Positions 21,919-33,204 of a DNA stretch of 64,000 bases are shown piece after piece. Positions within the stretch are counted from its first letter, which is position 1. Each line of letters starts with the position of its first letter. The DNA lies in assembly GCA_020631735.1 (NCBI GenBank), contig CM036158.1, forward strand, positions 83,959,914 through 84,023,913, in the 5' to 3' direction. A model generated the notes under the pieces. That model was not told the DNA's origin, searched no databases, and saw only the letters and a program-made list of their open reading frames with translations. The position numbers and the translations under genes are program-made. The DNA is from Saccharum officinarum. Lineage: Eukaryota; Streptophyta; Magnoliopsida; Poales; Poaceae.

Positions 21919-22233
21919 TCATCTGATGTAGGCGACATGGCCGAACTTGGCCGCCGGGATCGAGCGCTCGAACTTGGTCCTGATCATCTCGGCTACCTCG
22001 CTCAACAGCACCTTGACGCCGTGCGCGAGGCCCGCCTGCGCCGTCGACTGCCGCTTCGCTGTCTTCGCTGCCGTCGCTGAACCGGCAAGGTCGTCACCAG
22101 CGCCATCAGTCGCGACGACGACCTTTACTGCCGCTTCGTCAAGCCAAGGCAGCAGCTGCAACTTTGAGAGGGCCGTCTCCGTGCCGCCATCGCCATGGGA
22201 GAGGCCTGCAGATGGATCTAGTGCTAGCACCAT
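21919..22233 (-). CDS. Possible small protein of unknown function (104 residues)
   Basis: Open frame of 104 residues starting MVLALDPSAGLSHGDGG and ending SIPAAKFGHVAYIR. I do not recognise the family. Third codon positions are strongly G/C, especially over the last 45 codons, as in real grass genes and unlike shadow frames nearby. The frame is predicted soluble, with an alanine-rich middle and a lysine/arginine-containing amphipathic C-terminal third (VKVLLSEVAEMIRTKFER) that could form a helix. A TATA-like CATAAATAAC lies about 85 bases upstream. The alternative is chance ORF in GC-rich DNA; transcript evidence would decide. Confidence 0.45.
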   Translation of the reverse strand: MVLALDPSAGLSHGDGGTETALSKLQLLPWLDEAAVKVVVATDGAGDDLAGSATAAKTAKRQSTAQAGLAHGVKVLLSEVAEMIRTKFERSIPAAKFGHVAYIR

Positions 22234-22316
22234 CCGTTTCGACCGGCCGCTTGATCACAGCGTGTATGCCTGATGTGTCTCTGCGGAGTGTGGACTGCAG
22301 GGGAGAGCAGCGCGGC

Positions 22317-22326
22317 GTTATTTATG
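22317..22326 (-). promoter_or_regulatory. TATA-like element upstream of the 104-residue ORF
   Basis: Minus-strand CATAAATAAC, 84 bases before the ATG at 22233. One mismatch to the TATAAATA consensus. Confidence 0.35.
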
Positions 22327-22329
22327 GAC

Positions 22330-23600
22330 GAAGCGCGCCTGACGCGATGCAGGAGGAGGTGGCTGAGGTGCATGGGAGCAGCGAGACCAATGGCGTTCGG
22401 ACGTCGGCGCCGTGCCGGGTCGTCCGGCTGCATGCGAGACCCGGACAGCGACGTGGGAGACGACTTGGTGTTATACAGGAGTCTGTTATACACTGGGCGC
22501 GCGTTTCACGCTCGCTGATTTCAGCAATTGGTTGTGAGCTATATAAACAATGCGTGTCATCAAATGCGTATCAAGATTCCTCTCAAAAAAAAAAAAAAAA
22601 GCGTATCAAGACTCAAGAGCTACCGGACGTCATCTGGATAACTACAAGACGGCTGAAAGTTGTTCAACAGCGTCTGTTTAGAAATTGTCCAACTAAACTC
22701 CTCTTTTTTAATAAAGAGAAGGGACAAAAAAAAGCTACTATTCTTTATTAAATTAACAGTATTTCTGTTTCGATCGTATCCAACAGATCTCTTACACCCA
22801 AAATTTATATTAAAAAACTGTGTTTTATAGGATTTACGCTCTCTTATTAAGGCATGTTTGGAAGGTGGAAATTTTACAGGAAAAATACAAAAATAGAAAA
22901 AATTCTCGTATTCCAAACAGAGCCTTAAAGGTTTGTAATAATCGGATGAATCATTCTATGCACCCGAGGTTTTAGTTACAACAGATTTATCTAGAAATTA
23001 TATGAAGATAACCACCAGAATTCTAGTACAAGTCGAGCATAAATCCGGAACAAGTTGACAGCAATTAGAATTGGAGTGTGAGAGAGAATTATTTCGCCTG
23101 AGTTTATAGGAAGAAGAAAGGAAAAGAAAAAGGAAGCATATTTTTAAAATTTACATCCAAAAGTCGTCACATCTTCACGTAACGTTTCTCTTGTACTACT
23201 ACTTTGTTGGTTTATAAATTACCAAGAGAGTATAGCCAAATAGAAGAAAGGATACCAAGCGTGGCCATCACTGCTCAAGATTTATACCCTCTTGTCACAT
23301 GCCCATGGCATGTACACAAACGTTCCTGTAAGTTTGCCAATTGCCATTGTCGCTTCATCTGATATTCTGAATACAGGCATGCAAGAGTACTGGAGTAGAG
23401 AACGAACTACGAAGGCTTCCGATGCAACTATAAGTAATTTGCTCGAGTTTTGAGCCACACTCTGCATCTCACTGTAACAGCAGAAAAAGGAGAGAAACAA
23501 CGAGAACCTTACAGGGATGCTCACGATCCTAACCAATAGCACCTCGCCACCTCGTCTGTACACACACGCACGTTTGCACAACGCGGCCCAAGCACGGACG
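22330..23600. other. Intergenic sequence downstream of the kinase gene
   Basis: AT-rich with a poly-A tract near 22586 and the 74-bp MITE at 22851. Likely includes the 3' UTR of the kinase gene near 23500-23611. No other gene seen. Confidence 0.3.
22851..22924. mobile_element. Very short MITE (74 bp)
   Basis: GGCATGTTTGGAAGGTGGAA at the left is the imperfect inverse of the right end TATTCCAAACAGAGCC. TTAA lies on both sides (22847-22850 and 22925-22928). It is among the smallest elements in the window. Confidence 0.7.
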
Positions 23601-23611
23601 TACGTGTCACG

Positions 23612-26600
23612 TCACGCCTTCTGCTCGGCCGGCAGATGCCACACCCAGAACTCCTCCTTCGGGCCGGCGCCGGGGCGCTTCCTGGGGCTCGCCTTGGGCG
23701 ACATGGGCCTCCGCCGGCGGACGTCCTTCCTCGGAGCCCGCTCCTTCTTCTCCTCCGCCGCCGCCACGAACAGCACCACGGGGCCAACGGGCCCCACTGG
23801 TCCCACGGGCACGTCGTCGTTGAGGTCGAGCAGCGGCTCCAGTGCCTGGACGACGGCGGACATGTCCGGCCGGTTCTTGGGGCTGCTGCTGAGGCACCGG
23901 TACGCGACCATTGCCGCGCTCTGGGCCGCCCGCGCCGAGTACTGGCCCTCCATGGCCGGGTCCATGATCCGGACCAGCCTGAGCGGGTCCTTGAGGCACG
24001 GCCGCGCGTAGTCCACCAGGTTCTGCTCCCGGCTGGGCCGGGTCTTGTCCACGGACCGCCGGCCCGTCAGGATCTCCAGCAGCACCACGCCGAAGCTGTA
24101 CACGTCGCTCTTCGCCGTCAGGTGCCCCGTCATGATGTACTCCGGCGCCGCGTACCCGTGCGTTCCCATCACGCGCGTCGACACGTGGGTGTCGTCGCCC
24201 TCCGGTCCGTCCTTGGCCAGCCCGAAGTCTGAAAGCTTGGCCTTGTAGTCCTGGAGATAGATGGATCGAAAACATCAGCAATTGGTCATGTTGTTGTTGG
24301 GCTTAGTCTTACGCTAGTGGTGAAACTTGGTTGGGCCTGTATAAGGCCCATATTGACGACCTCACTTGGACCAGCCCAAGCAATATACAGTATATGCTAT
24401 TAGCCCACTATACTCTGAAACACTATGCCTGAATCAGAAAAGTCTCTGAAGTCTGAACCTATGTTCACTGCGAGTTTGCATTGAAAAGTTCTTATGATGG
24501 TTACTGCTAAATACTGGTCGGACAGTGTATGACGCACATCATCACCATCTACGCCGAAGTAGTCAATTAAGATGACATGGGCTAATTGCAGAAAACTACT
24601 CACCGAGTCGAGCAAGATGTTGGAGGCCTTGAAGTCACGGTAGATCACCGGCTTCTCAGCGTCGTGGAGGAACGCCAAACCCTTTGCCGCTCCTACTGCA
24701 ATGTTTAGTCGGGTCGACCAGGGCAGCACGGCAGGAATCTCTGCAGAAAAATCACAGAAAATTCAGTATGAAAAATCTTCACAATGCGACCTGGAATTAC
24801 ATTATTCACGCTTGGAATGTTTAGGGGGTGTTAGGTTCTCCTTGTTTTTTTTAACATCTATCCCATCGAATGTTTGACACATGCATGGAGTGTTAAACAT
24901 AGACTAATTACGAAATCAATTGCACAGATTGAGATTAATTTACGAGATGAATCTATTAAGCTTAATTAGTCCATTATTAATATCCAAACACCATATAGTC
25001 AACCCCATGGTCAACACCTGTTAAAATTTAACAGGACGAACCAAACTGTGCCCTCATTGTTTTGCACACATCATCACAAATTCAGACAGGATGGGCCAAT
25101 CAGTATTATTGCCGCTGGATTTCAGGAGCAGAACAGTGTGGCAGCAGATTTTTTAGATTAAGAGCTGCTTTTTTAGATTAAGAGTATGGCAGCAAATAGA
25201 CGACCTGATTGGTTCTATAAAATTTTGATTTAACCCACAACTAGATGTATAACAATGTGGAAACAATGCAGTCAACGCGTTGGGAGATTTCCTTGTGACC
25301 AAGAACGGATCAATCAGCGATCGACATTGATCTAGCAACTTGTTCGATTGAGATTATCAGCCAAATCAGTCAGCTAGCCAACAGTATTTTTCTCTAAAAA
25401 AAAACCAACCACAGCCAGCCAGATCAGTCCAAGCGAACAGGCTATGATCAAAATCAAATGCTAAGCTCCGGGTTCTACTAAATAACAAGTTAACAACGCC
25501 ATGCGTCTTGCATTTGGGCAGAAGAGTTCAGTCAAATCTGGTTTCGTCAGAGCTAACTCGAAAGCTTGTTGGAAGGTGGTTGAAGCAAGGGAAACCTAGG
25601 CCACCGTGCAATGAATTTCCTACAGACCGAAACATCTTGCAAATTTCCTCCACGCAGCCACCAACTTGAAACAAAACAAAAAAACCCATTTCTTTCCAAT
25701 AATTCCTCTGGTTTCGTGAGCTTATATAATAAGTATAATAATGGTTAGTAGGTAGGAACCCGGTTTTCTTGCTAACCATCATGCTCATGCATATGCCAGG
25801 TCAACACTCAAACGAGACTTGTCAACCTTATCTCACATCAGTAGTACATCACCAATGCAAATAATTAATCTAACATATGGTTATGGTTCTTATGGACGAT
25901 GGAGATGGAATGTATAGCAGTGGACTCACGTTTGAAGAGGTGGTTCTCCAGGCTGCCGTGCTCCATGTACTCGTAGACGAGCAGCCGGTGCTCGTCCTCG
26001 CAGCAGTAGCCCACCAGCTTCACCAGATTGGGGTGCCGCAGCTGCCCCAGGAAGATCACCTCCGCCTGCGCCCACAACAACAAAAAAACATGCCGAAATC
26101 GCGTTAGAAACCCGCGTGCCACGCCCGCTTTTTTTTTAGTTTTTCCCCTGATCGGGGCCGCGCGCGGCGCGATGGGCCACCCAACTTATCCGTCGCTGCC
26201 GCCGGAGCCTGGAACCGTCGCGATCGCTCAACCACCAACGCTACTGCCGCTAGCGCCCTCGGCGTCAGCTTCCACCGCACACGTCCGCGTCTCGTTGCCC
26301 GCCGAGATATCTCAGCGCCCGATCGAGACGCCGATCGTGCCGTGAACACGACCGGTATCTATCTCGACATTTTTTATTCAACTGATGCTGATAGAAACTT
26401 AGGTTTTGAACTGGTAGCGTTGATGATTTCCTAGGAATTAATACAATATGTGTTGCTTCCGAGAGATTTTTTTATATAAATAATTCCAAGACATTTGGCC
26501 TAGTATATATGTTTTGAACCGGTAGCACTGATGATTTCCTAGGAATTTTTAATACAGTAAGTATGTGTTAATTCCGAGAGATTTTTTTTCGATAAATAAT

Positions 26601-27466
26601 TCCAAGAGATTTGGTCAAATTGGCCGTGCGTATGTGTATGTAGTGTAGGTGTCTTGGAAGACTAAGCTTTCTTTCTGTATGGGATTACTCAAGATTGCAC
26701 TACTTGCACCAGGTGTCATAGTTTGCCATTGTTATAGTACAAAGGAGAACTGGGTTTAGTGATCCTTGTAAGGGAACTGACCAGCTAGCAGCTAGCTTGG
26801 GTTCACCACAAACAAGATCACTCTCTTTCACTACAAGAAAGAAAGCTTAAAAAAGTTTTAAAGTTTTGGAGACTACGACTACGTACGACGATTCTTCCAA
26901 GGAAGCTTTGCTATAATAATAACGATCCAGAAGGACTAGAACAAGTACCGCTAGAACGAAGCTTGCTAATCACCGCACGCGGATCGCATTAGTAATTAAC
27001 CAGCACACGTGGCATAATTTGACGGGAGATGGAGGGGGAAGGGCGGGCGTGCCCTAGTTGTAGTGCGTACCAGCCACTCCTTGTGGCCCTGGGCGCCCTC
27101 GGGGTCCCAGAGCTTGACGGCGATGGCCTGCGGCTTGAGCCCCTTCTTGACGCCGTCGTCGACGAAGCCCTTGTAGACGGGGCCGAAGCCGCCCTCGCCG
27201 AGGAAGTTGCCGGAGACGAAGCCGCGCGTGGCCTCGCGCAGCTCCGCCACGCTGAACACGTGCAGGTTGGACCCCACCAGCGACACCGACAGGTCCTGGT
27301 CCGCCGCGCCGCTCAGGTCCGTGAACGACAGCCGCCCGCCTCCGCTGCCGCCCGGGCGCACCTTCCGCTGCCTGTCCCCCGCCGACCTTCCTTCTCCGCC
27401 GCCGCCAAGGCAGCCTCCCAGGAACGACCTCCACGCCGACGTCGTCTTCGACTTCCTGGTCCTCAT
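23612..27466 (-). CDS. Receptor-like cytoplasmic kinase, RLCK-VII / RIPK-type
   Basis: Four exons read on the minus strand: 27466-27071, 26065-25930, 24740-24604, 24250-23612, giving 435 residues with GT-AG junctions. The N-terminus ([20 protein letters not shown]) is of the RIPK type: basic, no N-myristoylation glycine, with a cysteine at 19. Kinase features: glycine loop [11 protein letters not shown] (90-100), ATP lysine K118 (AIAVK), helix-C glutamate E134, YRDFKASN catalytic loop with D213, DFG at 231-233, and THGYAAPEY at the end of the activation segment. The D213 loop has Y instead of H before RD, as is usual in this subfamily. The C-tail is proline/glycine- and basic-rich and ends LPAEQKA. 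Relatives act at the plasma membrane downstream of immune receptors and phosphorylate RIN4-like partners; that role is inferred from family. The second and third exons join across codon 178. Introns 1 and 2 (1005 and 1189 bp) carry repeats and MITEs. Confidence 0.93.
24823..25056. mobile_element. Tourist-like MITE in kinase intron 2
   Basis: Contains ACACATGCATGGAGTGTTAA, CACAGATTGAGATTAATTTA and CTTAATTAGTCCATTATTAA, ending near GACGAACCAAACTGTGCCC. It belongs with the TTTAGTCC MITEs at 19450 and 47069. Borders are approximate. Confidence 0.6.
25338..25445. mobile_element. MITE in kinase intron 2 (inverted copy of the 15945 family)
   Basis: GATTATCAGCCAAATCAGTC, AACAGTATTTTTCTCTAAAA and CAAGCGAACAGGCT are the reverse-complement order of the family seen at 15945 and 20930. 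Confidence 0.5.
26403..26625. repeat. Direct duplication in kinase intron 1
   Basis: Two copies of about 110 bp, each containing GGTAGC, TGATGATTTCCTAGGAATT, TTCCGAGAGATTTTTTT and AAATAATTCCAAGA. The first starts near 26403 and the second near 26512. Confidence 0.8.
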
Positions 27467-27680
27467 CGATCGCTGCCGAGGCACGCGGCGCGCACGAAGG
27501 CAACTCTGGGACTGCTGTGGCCACGGACCACCGCGGCCGCGCGCGACCGCAGCAAGAGCGAGACAAAAAAAGAAAAGAGTAGGCTCGCGATGGATGAGGT
27601 GGTCCGACTTTGCTTGTTGAGAGGATGTGTGGTGTGGGGTAGGTTGTCTGTGCGGCCAGCTCGACGCACGGGGCGCGGTG

Positions 27681-27690
27681 GATATATAGG
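27681..27690 (-). promoter_or_regulatory. TATA box of the kinase gene
   Basis: Minus-strand CCTATATATC, 215 bases before the start codon in a GC-rich promoter. Position and sequence fit a TATA box, implying a leader of roughly 180 bases. Confidence 0.6.
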
Positions 27691-28615
27691 CCAAGACGCC
27701 GGGCGCCGAGCGCCGGTCGGGGGCCGCGCGCGACGCCACGGGGATGGCTCTGGTCGGGGGTTGAGGCGCGAGCGGCGCGCTTGCTTATTGCTTTGGGCAC
27801 GCTGCCCCGCTGCCCGCGATGCTAGCTACACTATACAATTCGTTGCTGTCGTTGTTGCAGAGTCTCATCTCAGAGCAGGGGCATCTCGAGAGCTTTTTTT
27901 TTAGTCTTGTTTCGTTTCTTGGCTGAGTTTCTGAACGTGTTGCGTACCTGGTTGACCTGCTCTCTCGCCATCGCTCACACCTCACAGGGTCTGACTTTGA
28001 GAGAGTAGGTAATGTGTTTGATTATTATTATTTTTGCTTAGTTTTTGTAGTAGTCCATTATGCAGGCAATTGGAACGGAACGCAAGAAAGATTCAGCCTT
28101 GTTTGTAGGAATGGAAGAGTCTCCGGCTCCCCGCTGATGAGATCACTGTCCAGTGCTGAACACGTCGTCCGAAGCTCTGTACTAGCTGTTGCAAGCTTGC
28201 AGCCGAGGACAGGGTGGCACGAGAAGGCCGCTGATTTCGCAACCTGTGGCGTGGCGGTGTCCACGCGTCTGCCGGGTCTTTCTTTAGGAGAGGATCGCCC
28301 GTGTGCCGCGTCCAGCCACGCAGAACGTACACGCGGGCCACCCTGGCGCATTGCCGTCGCGGTCGCCGGGCAGCTCCTGCTCCGGCAAAAAGAGGCACTC
28401 AGCAGCTCGCAAAAGGCGCTTTGACAAACGCGCGCCGCCGCCGAAAAGGCCACGACGCTCGCTCCCCTCTCCCTTTCCTTCCATGCATCGCATCGCTCGG
28501 TGCCAGTGGTCACACTCACACACATTTCAGTAGAGAACAGGGTCCTGATTCCGTTTCTCGCTTCTCCGTCTCGCACTGAGCCCGCGACGGGTCGAGGCGT
28601 GGCAACTGGCAGTTG
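27691..28615. other. Upstream region of the kinase gene
   Basis: Expected promoter of the divergently transcribed side of the kinase gene. Several short frames occur on both strands; none is supportable. Confidence 0.3.
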
Positions 28616-28619
28616 GCAT

Positions 28620-28945
28620 CACCTGATGGCGCCCGTCGGAACGGAACGGAACGGAACGGGGCGGCTCGAGCACACGCGCAGGAGTCGGGACCGCGCGCGA
28701 GAGGCATCCGCGCCCGTCGTCGGCCCGTCCGCGTCGTCCCGGGCCCCGCGGGAAATTCCCGTCGGTTTGGACCTTTCCTGGCTTGCGGATGAAGCGGGGG
28801 ACCGGACAAGAGCCGAGCCGAGCCGAGCCGGTGTCAGCGTCGTCCCGGGCCCCGCGGGAAATTCCCGTCGGTTTGGACCTTTCTTGGCTTGCGGATGAAG
28901 CGGGGGACCGGAGCCGAGCCGAGCCGGTGTCAGCGTCGCCGATGA
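28620..28945. repeat. Minisatellite with GGAAC and GAGCC microsatellites
   Basis: A (GGAAC)n run at 28640-28660 is followed by two direct copies of about 105 bp (from about 28730 and 28830). Each contains CGTCGTCCCGGGCCCCGCGG, the palindromic GGGAAATTCCC and TTGGACCTTTCYTGGCTTGC, and ends in a (GAGCC)n run. Confidence 0.85.
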
Positions 28946-30105
28946 TGCCTATACCGGCATTCGGAAGCGTCCGTCCCATCCGCTTCTGTGCATATGCCGC
29001 CGTTGCCATCCAAGTGCGAGCCAGGCTTCCTTTTCTTCTAGAGGGAAAGGGACAGAAGCTTCCCCGTCATGGATAAAGGACCTATCGGCCCTACCTGTGG
29101 CTAACTCGGCTGCTATACGCGGTGGACGGTGACTGACGATGCGCACCGGCCGCCATGGTCAGTCGGGGTCAGTGGGGAACAGTGGAGTTGCCAAGGAAAG
29201 TTCAGCGTCTTCGCTGCAGGTCGGTCGCCGGCGCCGGGAACACGAACTGGTCCTGGTGGGCTGCTCCTGGTGGAGGTGGAGCTTGCTTCGCGATGCCCTG
29301 GGCGGACACCGTATGGAGGCTGCGGGCGGGCACCGGGCAATTCATGTGATTTTTTGCTCTCCGTCCCCGTCCATCGGTTCATCTTTGGTTGCTGCAGTCA
29401 AATGGATCGGCAGACGTTAGCGGGTTAGGTTTGGGGGTTTAAAATCCGGAAATGACGGGCGAGAGATCTTTCAAGCGGATTGCGTCTGCTTGCCATTGCC
29501 ACCAGCACGAAATTTTCACGGATTTTATTAGGCCCTTGTAAAGAGCTGAGCTGATGATATGTTTAGTTTATCTGGAACAGGCTTCATCTTTCTCTTCCGT
29601 GCAATGCATGACCAATCTTCACCTGCAAGGCGCTGCAACGACATGCATGCATGGACTCGTTTTTCTCCGGCAGGCAGGTGGAGTTGGAGCAAGGGGGGTA
29701 ATGACTAATGACTAATGACAGTCAAGCCTTGTTCATGCACGCCATGCGTGCCTTGAGAGAAATAATCCTTGTGTCCTTTTGACTTTTGCAGTTGCAGTGT
29801 TAGTTGTGTTGCGACGGTTAGACAATATATTAACCGACCTCACTCACGTGACCGACTTAGCTTCAGGATGAATCGACTAGAAACATTTGTTCTTACCAAG
29901 ACTTACGGAACAGAGAACACTCTCTCTACAAACGCACGTGTCCAGTCCCTATGCAGGGTTTACAATTTTGGTTCTATCGGTCACCCCAGGTAAATATATA
30001 CCGCCAATTTAGATTTTGGTTAGAAAAAATTCCTTCAGATTTTAGTGCAATTCTCTCTCTCTCTAAAAAACAGAAGTTTCTCATAGTCCGCCTCCTTAAA
30101 AAAGA
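28946..30105. other. Intergenic region, no gene recognised
   Basis: GC-rich to about 29430, then AT-rich. The frames at 29113-29428 on both strands look like GC shadows. No RNA gene or element border seen. Confidence 0.3.
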
Positions 30106-30512
30106 AGAGTGAAATTCACTCCATGTTCCTGAATTTGTCTTCAAGTGTCAGATAGATCCTCAGAGTCCCTATTTGCAATTTGTTCCTAGAGTTTGTTTGG
30201 TCTCCCCATACATCCAAACGGGTCTAAACCCGGCTCGGTAGCTGACATGGCTATATATGTGGCATCCACCGTGGATGCGGCGCGCTAACGCAGCGTGGTC
30301 CGCTAACCATTGGGGTATTTGGCCCATGCCCCACGTGCACCCGCCTTCTCCACCCCCATTATGTTCTTTCGCCTGCCTCCTCGCACTACTACACAAATCT
30401 TATTGGAAGCGGGTGTTTCAGGTTAACGAAGGCGGGCAACGCAACCGCTTCCATCGAAAGGCCTTGGTAAATTATGACCTACCGAGGCGGTTGATATGCC
30501 TGCCTAAGTTAA

Positions 30513-33204
30513 TCTATATATATATATATATAATAAAGAGGCAAAATTTCCGCCAAGATTTTTTTTCACCTGTAAGATGTAAGACGTAACCGTCCGTGAC
30601 TGTAAGATGTAAGATGTAATGTAACCCACGACTGAGTCAACCACGGAAAAAAGGTACGTATAATTAAAAAAAAAGCTACACCTCTTTTTCCACTCCGGTA
30701 GCAAGTTTATTATGGTCATTGCACGAAAGAGACAGAGTCCATGCCGGATAAGACAACAACAAGCGTATCAGATACAGAGTAGTTGGTGTCTAGGACGCTA
30801 GATGGGACGATGTCCCGAAGCAGGAAGATCATAGGATGAGCGCCTGTGGTCGGCGGTTGTAATGTCCAGTCCCAGTATACACGACCTAGGTCCACTCTGT
30901 CGAGGAGTGGTCCTACCTGCGTAGCAACCCGCTTGAGCTTTCGTCATCGCTTCGCTCAAAACGTTTAACCGAAGGTTACTACGCGTCTCTGCCCTGGTAT
31001 TTAAGTCGGTCAAACTCCCTCAGGATTCACAGCATGGTACTAAACATCGGCTGCACAGTGTTTCGTGATGCTACAGTAACCGATAACCGATTTTGGCCGT
31101 CCCAATGCGGCGCTACAGTGGCCAAGCTGCATCACCATGCTGCTACAGTATCAGAGTCCGGATGTGTAGTAACCCATATCTATCGGCCCACTGCCTAAAG
31201 CTACAGTACCATCGGCCCATTCCGCGAATTGGGGCTACTTGGTCCCTGAGGCTGTTACAGCGGTCATCGCCAACTAGCGACCCAGAGGAGCTATGGAGAG
31301 CGGCGGCGCGGCGCTAACTGTGCTTGACGCTGGGGCTGGGCCCTGGGCGCTGGCTACTCAGCAGGGCTGGCCGGCAATGTGGGTGCTAGCAACAAGCCGG
31401 CCGGCCACACGGTGCTGCGGCTGGCCGGCCAGGAGCTGGCGGCAACGCGGTGCTGGGGTGAGCGTTTGTGGCTGGCGGCACCAAGTTTTCATCCCGTTCG
31501 ACTTACTTCAGATGTCCATCGGATGTTGAGTTACCTATTGGGTTGTTGGAGACCTAATTGGTAAGTCAAGTGGGCCTGCATCCCAGATGGTGCAGGATGG
31601 AATGGAATCATGGATTCATGTTTTTTTAAATCACATCTTTCTTTTTGAATCACATCTTAATTAATAGTCTCCATGAGTTTCTAAAAAAAAGTCTCCATGC
31701 ATGCAATCACAAATAATGAGATAAGGCACAACTGGTGGGACCCAGGCACATGTGCTCCTGTCATGATATTCGTATGTGTATGGACTTCACACCACGAAGT
31801 TTAACAATGTTTTACTGTTCCTATATCATACTTATTCTATTAATTTGTTTTTTTTTTCAATTTTGGTTCATTGGTTCATCTTGCATGTGAAAGCAATGAG
31901 TTAGCGACAACAGAAATTGGAAAATCTCTATATGAAAAATGTTTTTACCAGGTTTGTTAGGGTTGTGTTCATGAAAATGGAGGCTACCTTCTCAGATTTT
32001 TAATATGATCTTTGATATTGTTCTATCATTTTATCTTCATTGTATATGACCTATATTTGTTTATAGGCCATCTTATTTTTTTTTTGTTATATAAGAGTCT
32101 TTATGATCCTTCGATAGACATAGTGCAGTCTCTCATTCTAGAAAAAACGGAATATGCATGATATGGTTAGTTTTGAATAAATCTTGAACCCACAATAGGT
32201 TGTATCTCCCGTTGCGGTGGATGAATGCACGTTCTAGGCGAAAATAAGGTTGGTCACGAACTTCTGTACTTTGACCTTTGAGAATTTCATAATTTTCTCT
32301 ATATTCTTGTGCCTTGGAATCTTATGAATAATCCCTTGTAATTTTTTAGGATGATTGATTATAATTATAATTATATAAAAACTTATTTATATTAAATCTA
32401 GATTAGCTGGGGTCGAACTAATCAAACTTTAAACTGAAATCTTAAGTGGTTTGTTGCCAAATAAGGGCGCGTTTGGTGCAGGCCGCCGGATGCCACGCCT
32501 TAGCTGCGGCCGCGCCGCATCTGCGGTGCCGAATTCGTCCGCCGCAACTATGGCATGATTTGGCAGCGAAAATGAACTGAGTTCGATGGCGTGGGCGCGG
32601 CATGCTGCAACTTCGGGCGCGAACCAAACGTTGTCCCAAACTACAGCGCCGAATGTGTGGCACGCTGCGGCGCGGTTTGGGCACCAACCAAACGCGCCCT
32701 AAATGTGTCCATCCAATCTGCCATCTGCCTAAAAAATGTATCTTTGAATCTCCAAAGTGGGCTTCCATGTGGATAATCCAGATAAATCTCCCGCCATAAT
32801 TAGACAAGTTGACAATTAACTCCTGCCTAACTTTAATTAGAGATTAAATTACGTATTTTATGGGTCGTCAAAGAAATTCACGGAGCTCGATATTTGACTA
32901 TAGGAACATATGCGAATACTATAAAAATTAGAATTATGATATATTCTCATCTAAATATTTTTATGCATTGTAATGAAAAAATCAACCAAGATTGTATTTT
33001 AGTTCCATATATACAATCTTAACAGGTCATTGTCATTTTTAACTCATATTTTTAAAGATGTCATGGTCTCAAAAAATAAATTATAAATTCAAAATTTTAT
33101 CAAAAAGATCAAATATAAATAAACATACATCATTTCCGTCATTGTTTTCCACATATATTTAATACTTTCTTTCTACCGTTGCAACGCACGGGCACATTTA
33201 CTAG
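30513..33204 (+). mobile_element. Non-autonomous Helitron inserted in the CACTA element
   Basis: Starts TCTATATATATATATATA just after an A and ends CCGTTGCAACGCACGGGCAC-ATTTA-CTAG just before a T. The CCGT...ACGG hairpin a few bases before a CTAG terminus, and the A/T insertion site, are Helitron hallmarks. It is 2.7 kb with no Rep/helicase frame. Inside are GCTACAGT repeats (31070-31260) and a Harbinger MITE. Removing it rejoins the CACTA subterminal sequence. Confidence 0.8.
32465..32699. mobile_element. Harbinger/Tourist MITE inside the Helitron
   Basis: 235-bp GC-rich element with ends GGGCGCGTTTGGTGC and complement of ACCAACCAAACGCGCCC and a TAA target duplication (32462-32464 and 32700-32702). 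Confidence 0.88.

Noticed and set aside
27029..27904. Plus-strand ORF of 291 codons
   Set aside because: It is antisense to exon 1 of the kinase gene and its promoter; the GC-rich third positions of the kinase leave the opposite strand open.
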